Positions 54,250-63,076 of a stretch of DNA of 63,185 nt are shown piece by piece. Numbering within the stretch: the stretch's first letter is position 1; each line of letters starts with the position of its first letter. Position numbers and translations under genes: made by a program. The notes beneath the pieces are model-generated. The model searched no databases. It saw only the letters and a list, made by a program, of their open reading frames with translations, and was not told the origin of the DNA. The stretch is taken from contig DAIDKV010000266.1 in assembly GCA_027449865.1 (NCBI GenBank), positions 1 to 63,185 on the forward strand, read 5' to 3'. Source of the DNA: Planctomycetales bacterium (GTDB taxonomy: Bacteria; Planctomycetota; Planctomycetia; Isosphaerales; Isosphaeraceae).

Positions 54250-54627
54250 TTAGAACTGAAGCCCGGCGTCGCGGGCGGCCTGGGCCAGCGCGGCGACCCG
54301 GCCATGATACTTGTAGCTTCGGCGGTCGAAGCAAACCTTGTCAATACCGGCCTGTCTGGCTCGCTCGGCGACGATACGCCCGACGATCTCGGCGGCGGCC
54401 TTGTTGCCGCCGTATTTGACCTGGGACCGGATCTCCGGTTCCATGGTGCTGGCGGCGACGAGGGTTGTGCCGGACTGATCGTTGATCATCTGGGCGTAAA
54501 TATGCTTGGAGCTGCGGAAGACGGCGAGCCGGGGACGTTCGGGAGAGCCCGACATCCGGTTGCGGACGTGCCGCTGGCGACGGAGCCGGCGCGTCTGCAC
54601 GAGCCGGTGGTGATTCGCGGTGTTCAC
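54250..54627 (-). CDS. rplR: 50S ribosomal protein L18
   Basis: A 125-residue 5S rRNA-binding protein. [60 protein letters not shown] and [20 protein letters not shown] are the family blocks. ATG at 54627. It lies 39 bases after rplF and 67 bases before rpsE, the normal spc-operon position. Confidence 0.97.
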   Translation of the reverse strand: MNTANHHRLVQTRRLRRQRHVRNRMSGSPERPRLAVFRSSKHIYAQMINDQSGTTLVAASTMEPEIRSQVKYGGNKAAAEIVGRIVAERARQAGIDKVCFDRRSYKYHGRVAALAQAARDAGLQF

Positions 54628-54666
54628 GGGACGATCCCTTACCTCTCTCGGACGGTCCAGACGACC

Positions 54667-55218
54667 TTACTTCGATCCGAACGCCTTGCCGGCCTTGCGG
54701 CGGACGACCTCGCCCTCGTAGCGGATGCCCTTGCCCTTGTAGGGTTCGGGCCGGCGGACATCGCGGACAACGGCGGCAAACTGGCCGACGGCCTGTTTAT
54801 CCGGGCCGGTGATCACGACGTGGGTGGCGTCCGGGACGGTCACGCTGACGCCGGCCGGTGCCTCCAGCACGATCTGGTTGGCGTAACCGACCTGCAGGGC
54901 CACGGTGTTGGCCTTCTTCAACTGGGCCTGGTAACCGACGCCGACGATTTCCAGGCGCTTGGTGTAGCCGTTGGTCACGCCCTCGACCATGTTGGCGACG
55001 AGGCTCCGGGTGAGGCCGTGCAGCGCCCGGTTCTGGCGTTCGTCGTTCGAGCGGGTGACGCTGATCTCGCGGCTCCCCTGATCGAAGGAGACGCCGATCT
55101 CGGGGCGATGCTGATAGCTGAGTTTCCCCTTCGGACCCTCGACCTCGACCATCGAATCGGCGATCGAGACCTTGACCGACGGTGGCACGGGGATGGGCTT
55201 TCGTCCGATCCTCGACAT
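54667..55218 (-). CDS. rplF: 50S ribosomal protein L6
   Basis: A 183-residue large-subunit protein near the factor-binding centre. MSRIGRKPIPVPPSVKVSIA is the canonical opening and fixes the start at 55218; the frame continues upstream without conservation. The two similar L6 folds follow (ALHGLTRSLVANMVEGVTNG and KRLEIVGVGYQAQLKKANTV), then PEPYKGKGIRYEGEVVRRKA near the C-terminus. Confidence 0.98.
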   Translation of the reverse strand: MSRIGRKPIPVPPSVKVSIADSMVEVEGPKGKLSYQHRPEIGVSFDQGSREISVTRSNDERQNRALHGLTRSLVANMVEGVTNGYTKRLEIVGVGYQAQLKKANTVALQVGYANQIVLEAPAGVSVTVPDATHVVITGPDKQAVGQFAAVVRDVRRPEPYKGKGIRYEGEVVRRKAGKAFGSK

Positions 55219-55286
55219 GATGACTGGCTCTCCGCTACTCAAAATCCTGTGCGACGCGGCCCGAAGCGGGCGGCGGGGATCGGACG

Positions 55287-55682
55287 TCAATGAATCAGGG
55301 CCAGGACCTCGCCACCGACCTTTTCGGCTCGGGCGCGTCGGTCGCTGATGACACCGCGGGGCGTACTGAGAATCTGGATTCCCATGCCGCCGAGGATGGG
55401 TTTCAGGTCGCGATAGCCCTTGTAGACACGACGGCCGGGCTTGCTCACCCGGTCGATCCGGGTGATCAGCCGCTCGCCGTTCGGGCCGTACTTCATGTGC
55501 AGCCGGAGCGTGCGCGCCGGCTCGGTCTCGATCTCCTCGTAGTCCCAGATATAGCCTTCGTCCTTGAGGACCTGAGCAATGCCTCGTCTCATGTTCGAGG
55601 CGGGCATGTCGAGGACCGTCCGTTCGATGCGGACGGCGTTCCGAATCCGGGTCAACATGTCGGCGATCGGGTCGGTCATCAT
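55287..55682 (-). CDS. rpsH: 30S ribosomal protein S8
   Basis: A 131-residue primary-binding protein, in many bacteria the translational regulator of the spc operon. TDPIADMLTRIRNAVRIERT, YGPNGERLITRIDRVSKPGR, RRVYKGYRDLKPILGGMGIQ and STPRGVISDRRARAEKVGGE are intact. Two neighbouring ATG codons can start it. It follows rpsN after a 245-base gap, larger than usual in this operon, in which I see no gene. Confidence 0.97.
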   Translation of the reverse strand: MMTDPIADMLTRIRNAVRIERTVLDMPASNMRRGIAQVLKDEGYIWDYEEIETEPARTLRLHMKYGPNGERLITRIDRVSKPGRRVYKGYRDLKPILGGMGIQILSTPRGVISDRRARAEKVGGEVLALIH

Positions 55683-55927
55683 GGCGAACGGGCCTTCATC
55701 AGCCGCCGCGGGTAACGCCGGGGCCGGTCACTCTCCCAGACGCATCGGGTCCAGGGGGCGCCAGCGTCGGTGCGGTGGGTCTGCGCTGTGCGAGTCGGGG
55801 ACGATCCGGGGATATCGGGGGGCCACCGGGCCCACCCGCCTGCCTTCTTCGTGGTCGCCGCGACGGATGGTCGCGGACAAAACGGGTCACCGGCCTCGGG
55901 ACCGGACGGCGAGGCCGGCGAGTGGCA

Positions 55928-56113
55928 CTACCAGCTCGCCTTCTTCACGCCGGGAATCAGTCCGCGGCTGGCCAGGTTTCGGAAGCAGATCCGGCAGATC
56001 CCAAACTTCCGGTAGTAGGCCCGGGGACGCCCGCAGAGCCGGCATCGGTTCCGATGCTGCACCGCGAATTTCCGGGGCGTCTCCGACTTGATCTTCTGCG
56101 CCTTGGTCGACAT
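55928..56113 (-). CDS. rpsN: 30S ribosomal protein S14, zinc-binding type
   Basis: A 61-residue short S14 with a zinc finger: [20 protein letters not shown], giving Cys24, Cys27, Cys40 and Cys43, followed by [18 protein letters not shown]. This zinc form is the ancestral type and is a member of the small 30S-head proteins. It sits between rplE and rpsH, the usual position, 43 bases from rplE. Confidence 0.97.
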   Translation of the reverse strand: MSTKAQKIKSETPRKFAVQHRNRCRLCGRPRAYYRKFGICRICFRNLASRGLIPGVKKASW

Positions 56114-56156
56114 TCGTCTCGCGCCTCGTTTGCGTGCGTGGGGTCGATTCGCTCGA

Positions 56157-56726
56157 TCACGAAGCCTTCGCCGCCCCGGTTCCGCCCGGCCGGCGGAACG
56201 GGAGTCCGAAGGCGAGGAGGAGTTCGCGGGCCTGGTCGTCGTTGACGGCGGAGGTCACGATCGTGATGTCCATGCCGTGGGTGTGCTGAATCCGGTCGGC
56301 GTCGATCTCGGGGAAGACGACCTGCTCGGCGAGACCCAGGCTGTAATTTCCGTGTCCGTCGAAGCTGTTCGGGTTGAGTCCGCGGAAGTCGCGAATACGA
56401 GGAAGGGCGACCGAGATCAGTCGGTCGAGAAACTCGTACATCCGGCGCCCGCGGAGGGTCACCTTGCAGCCGATATCGTTCCCCTCGCGGAGACGGAAAC
56501 CGGAGACCGAGGTTCGGGCCTTGGTCACCAGCGGCTTCTGTCCGGTGATCTTGGCGAGGTTGTCGACGGCCGAGTCCAGGAGCGTCTTGTCCTGGGTCGC
56601 GCGACCCACGCCCATGTTCACGACAATCTTCAGCAACCTGGGGATCGCCATCGGATTCTCGTGCTGGAACTTCGCCGCGATGTTCCCAGAGATCTCGTTC
56701 TTGTAAAGGTCCTGCAGACGAGCCAT
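56157..56726 (-). CDS. rplE: 50S ribosomal protein L5
   Basis: A 189-residue 5S rRNA-binding protein. [14 protein letters not shown]-like ([20 protein letters not shown]), [40 protein letters not shown] and [20 protein letters not shown] are conserved, and the C-terminal [20 protein letters not shown] is typical. The ATG at 56726 is chosen because AAGGA lies 9 bases upstream; another start two codons earlier is possible. Confidence 0.97.
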   Translation of the reverse strand: MARLQDLYKNEISGNIAAKFQHENPMAIPRLLKIVVNMGVGRATQDKTLLDSAVDNLAKITGQKPLVTKARTSVSGFRLREGNDIGCKVTLRGRRMYEFLDRLISVALPRIRDFRGLNPNSFDGHGNYSLGLAEQVVFPEIDADRIQHTHGMDITIVTSAVNDDQARELLLAFGLPFRRPGGTGAAKAS

Positions 56727-56838
56727 GCCCATCGTCCTTCCGCATCCCCGCGGGAATCCGGCCCTATGCCGGCCTCGCGGGCTTCGCCTTCGATCCCGGT
56801 CAGGGTCGATCCAGACCCCGTCGATTGACTCTTACGAC

Positions 56839-57213
56839 TCAGGAGGGATTCGCCGATTTCGCCCGGGCCGGTTTGGCCGGGCCGAGGTTGCCGAGCGACG
56901 CCCCGCACGACTTGCAGTACCGCTGCTTCTGCCCTTCATCGGTGTAGCGGCGACCGATCCGAACGCCTCGGGTGCACTTCGGGCAGTAGAGCATCACGTT
57001 CGAGACGTCGATCGGCATCTCCTTGGAGAGCCGTCCGCCCTGGGGATTTTTCTGGGTCGGCCGCATGTGCTTGAAGACGCGGTTGACCCCTTCGACCACG
57101 ACCTTGTTCCGCTCGGGGATCACCCGGAGAACCTTGGCGATCCGGCGGTCGTCCGCGGATCCCTTGTCGTCGCCGGCGATCACCTCGACCTGGTCATCTT
57201 TTCGAATATGCAT
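56839..57213 (-). CDS. rplX: 50S ribosomal protein L24, zinc-ribbon form
   Basis: A 124-residue protein. MHIRKDDQVEVIAGDDKGSA is the KOW-motif opening; ERNKVVVEGVNRVFKHMRPT follows. The C-terminus has Cys77-X2-Cys80 and Cys100-X2-Cys103 (YCPKCTRGVRIGRRY, KQRYCKSCG), a zinc ribbon that many L24 proteins have lost. An Ala/Pro tail (PAKPARAKSANPS) extends it. L24 starts 50S assembly. It lies 38 bases after rplN. Confidence 0.96.
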   Translation of the reverse strand: MHIRKDDQVEVIAGDDKGSADDRRIAKVLRVIPERNKVVVEGVNRVFKHMRPTQKNPQGGRLSKEMPIDVSNVMLYCPKCTRGVRIGRRYTDEGQKQRYCKSCGASLGNLGPAKPARAKSANPS

Positions 57214-57251
57214 GGCTCGTGCACTCGCTCCCGGTTCGGCACGCGGTCCGG

Positions 57252-57632
57252 TCAAACGACCTCGGCCGCCAGGCTAATGATCTTCATGAACTGGCGGTCG
57301 CGCAGCTCGCGGGCAATCGCCCCGAAGATGCGGGTCCCGCGGGGGTTCTTCTCGTTGTCGATGAGGACCACGGCGTTCCGGTCAAACTTGACGTAGGAGC
57401 CGTCGGTCCGTCTCGTCTGGTTGCGGGTGCGGACGATCACGCAACGGACAACATCGCCCGCCTTGACATCGCCGCCCGCCGACGCCTTCTTGACGCTGGC
57501 AATGATCGTGTCGCCGAGCCCGGCCGCGCGTCGCTTGTATCGCGAGGCGCTACCGCCGAGCACCTTGATGCACATCACTTCCTTGGCGCCCGTGTTGTCG
57601 GCCACGTCGAGCCGCGTCTGCATCTGGATCAT
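57252..57632 (-). CDS. rplN: 50S ribosomal protein L14
   Basis: A 126-residue 50S protein at the subunit interface. [60 protein letters not shown] and [20 protein letters not shown] are the expected blocks. It follows rpsQ and precedes rplX, 38 bases away. It is four residues longer than the usual 122. Confidence 0.97.
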   Translation of the reverse strand: MIQMQTRLDVADNTGAKEVMCIKVLGGSASRYKRRAAGLGDTIIASVKKASAGGDVKAGDVVRCVIVRTRNQTRRTDGSYVKFDRNAVVLIDNEKNPRGTRIFGAIARELRDRQFMKIISLAAEVV

Positions 57633-57738
57633 GGGACGAGGATCCTCGCTGCGGGGCGGTCACCGACAGGATCTGCCGGTCCGGTCCCCCTGCCTACTTA
57701 CTCGACTCGACCGTGCGATCGGTCCGGTCCAATCCACT

Positions 57739-58077
57739 TCATCTCTTCGTGCGATCGGCCTCGCTCTCGCCACCGAGGGCCTGCTGGGCCCCGGGACGAA
57801 CGATCCGGACGATCCGCCAACGCTTGAGCTTGGAGAGCGGGCGGGTCTCCATGATCTCGACCAGGTCGCCCACGTGCGAGCTGTTCAGCTCGTCGTGTGC
57901 GTGGCAGATGGTCCGCCGCTTCATCATCTTGCCGTACTTCGGGTGCGGGACGAGCCGCTCGACCACGACCCGCCGCGTCTTGTTCATCTTGTCCGACGCC
58001 ACCATCCCGATCTCCGTCTTGCGACGGCCTCGGATCGTCGGCGTCGTCGGGCTTTGCGCTGGACTTGCTGGGCTCAT
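57739..58077 (-). CDS. rpsQ: 30S ribosomal protein S17, extended ends
   Basis: A 112-residue S17, about 25-30 residues longer than usual. The OB-fold core is RKTEIGMVASDKMNKTRRVV, ERLVPHPKYGKMMKRRTICH, HDELNSSHVGDLVEIMETRP and SKLKRWRIVRIVRPG. Residues 1-17 (SPASPAQSPTTPTIRG) and the last 15 (QQALGGESEADRTKR) are low-complexity additions. It binds 16S rRNA early in assembly. Confidence 0.96.
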   Translation of the reverse strand: MSPASPAQSPTTPTIRGRRKTEIGMVASDKMNKTRRVVVERLVPHPKYGKMMKRRTICHAHDELNSSHVGDLVEIMETRPLSKLKRWRIVRIVRPGAQQALGGESEADRTKR

Positions 58078-58111
58078 CGGTTACAGGTTTCCTCGTCGGG
58101 CGGATGGCGAC

Positions 58112-58354
58112 TTATCGCGAGGGAGCCGGCGCCGGGGCCACCCCGGCCAGCTCCCGCTCGCGGCCAAGGGACCGCTCGCGGAGGATCGTCTTGATGCGGG
58201 CGATCTCGCGCTTCGCACGGACGATCTCGCTCGGGGCCTCCAGCCGTTCGGTCTCGCTCTGGAGCCGGAGCCGGAACAGGTTGTTCTGCACCTCGCGCAG
58301 GGTCAGTTCGAGCTGTTCGTCGGTCTGCTCGCGGAGTTCGGCCGGCTTGCTCAT
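58112..58354 (-). CDS. rpmC: 50S ribosomal protein L29
   Basis: An 80-residue two-helix protein at the exit tunnel. SKPAELREQTDEQLELTLRE, VQNNLFRLRLQSETERLEAP and REIARIKTILRERSLGRERE are the helices. The Ala/Pro tail (LAGVAPAPAPSR) is extra. Position between rplP and rpsQ is standard. L29 helps recruit trigger factor and the signal recognition particle. Confidence 0.95.
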   Translation of the reverse strand: MSKPAELREQTDEQLELTLREVQNNLFRLRLQSETERLEAPSEIVRAKREIARIKTILRERSLGRERELAGVAPAPAPSR

Positions 58355-58411
58355 GATCAGGGTTTCCTTCTCGACAACGCCCTCGAAGCGGCTCGCCGCC
58401 GAGGGCTCGGC

Positions 58412-58831
58412 TCAGATCGTCGGCCGACGGGCGACGAACCGACAGGCAACAGGCATCTTGTGGGCGACCCGGGCGAAAACCGTTCGCGCGGCCTCCTCGG
58501 AGAGCCCGCTGACCTCGTACAGGATGGTTCCGGGCTTCACGACGGCGGCCCAGAACTCCACCTCACCCTTTCCCTTACCCATTCGCGTCTCGGCCGGGAT
58601 GGCCGTGACGCTCTTGTGCGGGAAAACGCGGATGTAAACCTTGCCGCCCCCCTTGACCGCCTGGCTGGCGACAATTCGACCGGCCTCGATGGTCTGGGCA
58701 CTGATTCGCCCCGACTCCAGACACTGGATGCCGAACTCGCCGAAGGCGACGTAGTTGCCGCGGGTCGCATTACCTCTTACGCGGCCTTTTTGGCTTTTTC
58801 GGTACTTGACCCGCTTGGGCATCAGAGCCAT
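58412..58831 (-). CDS. rplP: 50S ribosomal protein L16
   Basis: A 139-residue protein near the A-site tRNA. PKRVKYRKSQKGRVRGNATR, GEFGIQCLESGRISAQTIEA, VKGGGKVYIRVFPHKSVTAI and GKGKGEVEFWAAVVKPGTIL are conserved. The start at 58831 has GGAGG about 7 bases upstream and lies inside the end of rpsC, so the two genes overlap by 62 bases in different frames. That is long for this operon. Confidence 0.97.
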   Translation of the reverse strand: MALMPKRVKYRKSQKGRVRGNATRGNYVAFGEFGIQCLESGRISAQTIEAGRIVASQAVKGGGKVYIRVFPHKSVTAIPAETRMGKGKGEVEFWAAVVKPGTILYEVSGLSEEAARTVFARVAHKMPVACRFVARRPTI

Positions 58832-59501
58832 CGCCGGCCTCCATCTTCAAATAGTCGCCCTGGTTGACCCATACCTTGATCCCGATGTGGCCCTGCGCCG
58901 TCTTGGCCTCGGAGAAGCCATAGTCGACCTTGGCCCGGAGAGTGGAGAGCGGAACCGAGCCTGCCGCCGCGGCCTCCGTCCTGGACATCTCGGCCCCGCC
59001 GAGCCGGCCCGAGAGCTGGATCTTGACGCCCCGGGCGCCGCCATCCATCGTCTGCTCGATCGCTCGCTTCATCGTTCGGCGGAAGCTCGAACGCTTCTGC
59101 AACTGCTCGGCGATGTCTTCGCTGATGAGCTGGGCGTCGATCTCCGGCCGAGCCACCTCGACGATCTTGATTTCGATGCGGCGGCCGGTCATGGTCTGAA
59201 GCTCCTCCTGAAGCTTCTCGACCTCAGCCCCCTTCCGGCCGATGATCACACCCGGCCGGGCCGTTGACAAAAGCACGGTGACCGCGTCGCGGGTCCGCTC
59301 GATCTCGATCTTCGGGATTCCGGCGAAGCCATACCGTTTCTTGACGAACGCCCGGATCTTGAAGTCCTCGACCAGGAGGTCGCTGAACTCGGTGGTCCGG
59401 CGGTGGCCGTCGGTGTATTCGTGTTTCGACGCGTACCATCGGCTCCGCCAGTCTTCCATGACGCCCACGCGGAAGCCGGTCGGTCGGATCTTTTGCCCCA
59501 T
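58770..59501 (-). CDS. rpsC: 30S ribosomal protein S3
   Basis: A 243-residue protein at the mRNA entrance. GQKIRPTGFRVGVMEDWRSR, RPGVIIGRKGAEVEKLQEEL (KH domain), RRTMKRAIEQTMDGGARGVK and KVDYGFSEAKTAQGHIGIKV are family blocks. The C-terminal tail (GDGSDAQAGQVPKKPKRPRK) is charged and extends over the start of rplP, making the overlap. The tail may be an added region not needed for the core fold. Confidence 0.97.
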   Translation of the reverse strand: MGQKIRPTGFRVGVMEDWRSRWYASKHEYTDGHRRTTEFSDLLVEDFKIRAFVKKRYGFAGIPKIEIERTRDAVTVLLSTARPGVIIGRKGAEVEKLQEELQTMTGRRIEIKIVEVARPEIDAQLISEDIAEQLQKRSSFRRTMKRAIEQTMDGGARGVKIQLSGRLGGAEMSRTEAAAAGSVPLSTLRAKVDYGFSEAKTAQGHIGIKVWVNQGDYLKMEAGDGSDAQAGQVPKKPKRPRKR

Positions 59502-59568
59502 GGTTCACTCTTTCCCCGGTCGTGCCGTGATTCGGTCCATTTGTCCTCGCCTCGATCTCCTCGACACG

Positions 59569-59949
59569 TCACGAACTCGAAGGACCATCCGAGTCCGTCC
59601 AGTTGGCCGGGTCGGAAAGGCCAATCCCGATGTGGCACGACCGGCGGCGGATCAGATACGCCATCCCTCGGGCCCGGGGCATCAACCGCTTGAACATCGG
59701 CCCGCCGTCACCGTGGGCGTCGACCACGATCAGCTCGCCGACATTGCGGATCCCCTTGTCCTCGGCGTTGGCCATGGCGCTTTTGAGCACCTGCTCGATC
59801 AGCCGGGCGCCTCGGTGCGGCATGTACTTCAACATGTCGAGCGCATCGTCGGCATAGTGGCCGCGGATCAGGTCCAGTAGCGGGCGGACCTTCCGCACCG
59901 AGATCCGGGCGAAACGGTGCGTCGCTCGATAGTCGGGGGTCATCAACAT
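59569..59949 (-). CDS. rplV: 50S ribosomal protein L22
   Basis: A 126-residue protein whose loop lines the exit tunnel. YRATHRFARISVRKVRPLLD, IRGHYADDALDMLKYMPHRG, LIEQVLKSAMANAEDKGIRN and GPMFKRLMPRARGMAYLIRR (tunnel loop and last helix) are present. A Ser/Asp-rich tail follows. The ATG at 59949 has GGAGG about 9 bases before it. Confidence 0.96.
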   Translation of the reverse strand: MLMTPDYRATHRFARISVRKVRPLLDLIRGHYADDALDMLKYMPHRGARLIEQVLKSAMANAEDKGIRNVGELIVVDAHGDGGPMFKRLMPRARGMAYLIRRRSCHIGIGLSDPANWTDSDGPSSS

Positions 59950-60031
59950 CGCCGGTATTCCTCCAGGAATCGGGGCCCAGCTCGGTCCGCGACCGCCGGC
60001 CTCCCGTCACTGGCTCCTCTGTCGAAGGGAC

Positions 60032-60313
60032 TTATCTCTTGCCGCTCTTGCCACCCTTGCCGCCGTGTCCCTTGAACGTTCGCGTCGGCGCGAACTCGCC
60101 GAGCTTGTGCCCGACCATGTCCTCGGTCACGTAAAGCTTCAGGAACGTCCGCCCGTTGTGGATCGCGAAGTTCTTGCCGACGAACTCCGGAACGATCGTG
60201 CAGGCCCGCGCCCAGGTCTTGATCGGCTCGCGATTTCCCGACGACTCGGAGCGAGCCACCTTGTCCAGTAGCCGCTCGACGACGTACGGACCTTTCTTCA
60301 GTGAGCGTCCCAT
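60032..60313 (-). CDS. rpsS: 30S ribosomal protein S19
   Basis: A 93-residue 30S head protein. [40 protein letters not shown]-like ([20 protein letters not shown]), [20 protein letters not shown] and [12 protein letters not shown] are the family blocks. The start is at 60313, because MGRSLKKGP is the canonical opening; the open frame beyond it is not conserved. It lies between rplB and rplV. Confidence 0.97.
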   Translation of the reverse strand: MGRSLKKGPYVVERLLDKVARSESSGNREPIKTWARACTIVPEFVGKNFAIHNGRTFLKLYVTEDMVGHKLGEFAPTRTFKGHGGKGGKSGKR

Positions 60314-60400
60314 GTCTTCCCCACTTGCTCCTGGATTCCGGCCTCTGGCCCCAACCTCGTGTGCGCGGAACACCAAAACCGAAACCCGAAAACGCAATGA

Positions 60401-61261
60401 TCAGAGCTTCAACTGTCCGTACCGGACGCTCCGGCGGCGGCGGATGATGGCCTTGTTCGACGGCTTCCGGCGACGCCTGGTCTTCCCGCCCTTGGCGAGC
60501 TTCCCGGTGGGCGAGCACGGATGGCGACCGCCCGAGGTCCTTCCCTCGCCACCACCCATCGGGTGATCGACCGGGTTCATGGCGACGCCTCGGACGTGCG
60601 GCCTTCGGCCGAGCCATCGCTTCCGGCCCGCCTTGCCCAGCCGGACGTTCATGTGATCGGGGTTGCCGACCATGCCGATCGAGGCCCGGCAGGCCGCTGG
60701 AATCCGGCGAACCTCGCCCGAGGGAAGGGTCAACTGGGCCCAGGTCCCTTCGCGGGCGGTCAGGGTCGCTCCCACGCCGGCCGACCGGCAGAGCTTGCCG
60801 CCGCCACCCGGCTGCATCTCGATATTGTGGATCGTCATACCGGTCGGAATTCGGGACAGCGGCAGGCAGTTCCCAAGCTTCGGCTCGGCGTCCGGGCCAC
60901 TGTTGACCGTCATCCCGGCCTTCAGACCGTCCGGCGCGAGGATGTACCGCTTCGTCCCGTCCTCGTACTGAATCAGCGCGATCCGGGCCGACCGGTTCGG
61001 GTCGTACTCGATGTGCGTGACCGTGGCGACCTGGCCGTCCCGGTCGTTGCGCTTCCAGTCGATGACTCGATACTTCCGCTTGTGGCCGCCGCCGCGATGC
61101 CGGGACGTGATGAAGCCCTGATTATTTCGACCACCCGTTTTCTTGAGCGGCTCGGTCAGGCTCTTCTCGGGCTTCTTGTTCTTGTCCGTCAGCTCGGCGA
61201 AATCGCTGACCGACGCATTCCGCCGCCCAGGACTCGTCGGCTTGTAGACGCGGATACCCAT
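60401..61261 (-). CDS. rplB: 50S ribosomal protein L2
   Basis: A 286-residue protein near the peptidyl-transferase centre. [60 protein letters not shown] and [20 protein letters not shown] carry the expected residues; the conserved histidine (His in VDHP) is present, while the second position is Met rather than His. The C-terminal [20 protein letters not shown] is normal. A 96-base gap separates it from rplW. Confidence 0.98.
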   Translation of the reverse strand: MGIRVYKPTSPGRRNASVSDFAELTDKNKKPEKSLTEPLKKTGGRNNQGFITSRHRGGGHKRKYRVIDWKRNDRDGQVATVTHIEYDPNRSARIALIQYEDGTKRYILAPDGLKAGMTVNSGPDAEPKLGNCLPLSRIPTGMTIHNIEMQPGGGGKLCRSAGVGATLTAREGTWAQLTLPSGEVRRIPAACRASIGMVGNPDHMNVRLGKAGRKRWLGRRPHVRGVAMNPVDHPMGGGEGRTSGGRHPCSPTGKLAKGGKTRRRRKPSNKAIIRRRRSVRYGQLKL

Positions 61262-61357
61262 CGTTCCACCCCTTCCGCTTTCCGCCTTCGGCGCCCCGCA
61301 CGAGAAGCCGGTTTCGACTCTCGGCGGAGAATGCAGATCCGAAAACGGAAAACACGA

Positions 61358-61687
61358 TCAATAAAAATCGATCCGATAATCTTCCGACAGCGTAACGATG
61401 GCCTTCTTCCAGCGCCTCATGTAGCCGATCTGCTGGCGGTATCGGCGGGGCTTGCCCCGGCGGTTCTGAGTTCGGACGCCGGAGACCCGGACGTTGAAGA
61501 GCGCCTCGATCGCTTCCTTGATCTCTGTCTTCGTGGCCAGGAGGTTGACCTCGAAGGTATAGGCGTTGTACCTCTCCGAGAGGTTGGTCGCCTTTTCGGT
61601 GATCAGCGGCCGGAGGACAACCTGGTACGGCTCGAGGACCGGCCCGCTCCGGGTGACGCCGACGGGGGGACGTCGCAGGGTGACCAT
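61358..61687 (-). CDS. rplW: 50S ribosomal protein L23
   Basis: A 109-residue exit-tunnel protein that docks trigger factor. LEPYQVVLRPLITEKATNLS, NAYTFEVNLLATKTEIKEAI, EALFNVRVSGVRTQNRRGKP and YRQQIGYMRRWKKAIVTLSE match the family. Its first 18 residues are an extra tail. It starts 3 bases after rplD ends, so the two are probably coupled. Confidence 0.97.
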   Translation of the reverse strand: MVTLRRPPVGVTRSGPVLEPYQVVLRPLITEKATNLSERYNAYTFEVNLLATKTEIKEAIEALFNVRVSGVRTQNRRGKPRRYRQQIGYMRRWKKAIVTLSEDYRIDFY

Positions 61688-61690
61688 GGA

Positions 61691-62431
61691 TCAGCTCTCC
61701 GTGTCGGCCGCCCCGGCACGGCGGGCGGGTTTCTGCTTGACCTGCTCCTTGAGGCGGGCCAGCGCCTCGCGGGTCAGCACCAGGTAGCGCTGCTTGAGCA
61801 CGTCGTAGGTATTAAATTCGGTGACCGGGGCCACCATGACCCCCTCGATGTTGCGGGCGCTCCGGTGGATCACCGGGTCGTGCGTCGGGATTCCGAGGAG
61901 GATCGACCGGCGATCGAGGGTCCGGGCCAGGGCCTGGGCCTTGGTCTCGCCGACCGACTCGACCGCCTCGTCCTCGCGGAGGTCGGGGCGACGGATCGAC
62001 CGAAGGGCCTGGGCGACTTCCCTCGTTTTTGGCTGGTTGAGGGCCAGTCCGTCGAGAACGATCACCTGGCCGTCCTGGAACTTCGAGAGCAGGGCCATCC
62101 GGACGGCGGCGCGAACCGCCTTCTTCGGCATGGTGTAACGATAATCGCGGTTGCGGCGGGCGAAGGCGACGCCGCCGCCCTTCCGCTTGTTCGTTCGCTT
62201 CGAGCCGGCCCGGGCGTTGCCCGTTCCCTTCTGGCGGAAGAGCTTCTTGCCAGAACCGGCGACGTCGGCGCGACCGCGGGTGTTGACGGTTCCCACTCGA
62301 CGGGCTGCCAGATGCATCAGCACGACGTCGTGGAGTAGTTGCTTGTTGATCTCACCGCCGAAGTCGGCCGGGTCGATCGTCTCCTCACCGACCTTTTCGC
62401 CGGCGGGATTGAAGACCGGTATCGTCAGCAT
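61691..62431 (-). CDS. rplD: 50S ribosomal protein L4
   Basis: A 246-residue protein whose loop reaches the exit tunnel. LTIPVFNPAGEKVGEETIDP, VVLMHLAARRVGTVNTRGRA, KLFRQKGTGNARAGSKRTNK and RKGGGVAFARRNRDYRYTMP form the rRNA-binding loop; LALNQPKTREVAQALRSIRR and NTYDVLKQRYLVLTREALAR follow. A long charged tail (EQVKQKPARRAGAADTES) ends it. In many bacteria it also autoregulates the S10 operon. Confidence 0.97.
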   Translation of the reverse strand: MLTIPVFNPAGEKVGEETIDPADFGGEINKQLLHDVVLMHLAARRVGTVNTRGRADVAGSGKKLFRQKGTGNARAGSKRTNKRKGGGVAFARRNRDYRYTMPKKAVRAAVRMALLSKFQDGQVIVLDGLALNQPKTREVAQALRSIRRPDLREDEAVESVGETKAQALARTLDRRSILLGIPTHDPVIHRSARNIEGVMVAPVTEFNTYDVLKQRYLVLTREALARLKEQVKQKPARRAGAADTES

Positions 62432-62443
62432 GGGTTCCGTCCG

Positions 62444-63076
62444 TCACACTTTATTGGTCTGTCGGATGGTCAGGTAACCGCCGTTGGGGCCGGGCACCGC
62501 GCCCTTGAGCAGGAGCAGGTTATTGCTCGGGTCGACCCGAACGACCTCGAGATTACGGACGGTGACACGATCGTGGCCGTAGTGACCCGGCTTGCGAATC
62601 CCCTTCTGGGTGCGTGCCGGGTCGGCGCTGGGACCGGACGAACCGGGGTGACGGTGCATCCGCTTGACGCCGTGCGTCGCCCGAAGGCCGCGGAAGCCGT
62701 GCCGCTTGATGACGCCGGCATAGCCGCGTCCCTTGCTGGTCCCGGTCACGTCGACCCGTTTGATCTCGTTGAAGAGCTCGACGGTCAGCGTCTGCCCGGC
62801 GGCGACGTCGGCCGGCAGTTCCTGGCGGACCTCGCGGATGTACCGCTTCGGCTCGGCGTCGACCTGCTTGGCGTGCCCGCGCTCGGCCTGACTGGCGCTC
62901 TTTCGTTTCTTGTCGTCGAAGCCGAGTTGCACCGCGTCGTAACCGTCGCGGTCTCGGGTCCGGACCTGAAGCACCACGCAGGGTCCGCATTCCAGGACAG
63001 TCACGGGGACAACGACCCCGTTCTCCTGGTAGATCTGCGTCATGCCGACTTTGCGGCCGAGGAGTCCCACTCGCAT
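62444..63076 (-). CDS. rplC: 50S ribosomal protein L3
   Basis: A 210-residue protein that organises the peptidyl-transferase region. VGLLGRKVGMTQIYQENGVV, VPVTVLECGPCVVLQVRTRD, VTGTSKGRGYAGVIKRHGFR and HRHPGSSGPSADPARTQKGI are conserved, including the loop that reaches the catalytic site. It is the first complete gene of the S10 operon in the window; rpsJ would be expected just beyond 63,185. The remaining 109 bases hold no gene I can call. Confidence 0.97.
   Translation of the reverse strand: MRVGLLGRKVGMTQIYQENGVVVPVTVLECGPCVVLQVRTRDRDGYDAVQLGFDDKKRKSASQAERGHAKQVDAEPKRYIREVRQELPADVAAGQTLTVELFNEIKRVDVTGTSKGRGYAGVIKRHGFRGLRATHGVKRMHRHPGSSGPSADPARTQKGIRKPGHYGHDRVTVRNLEVVRVDPSNNLLLLKGAVPGPNGGYLTIRQTNKV

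Noticed and set aside
60521-62338. A 605-codon plus-strand open frame across the S10 operon.
   Set aside because: It is antisense to rplB, rplW and rplD, which are certain.
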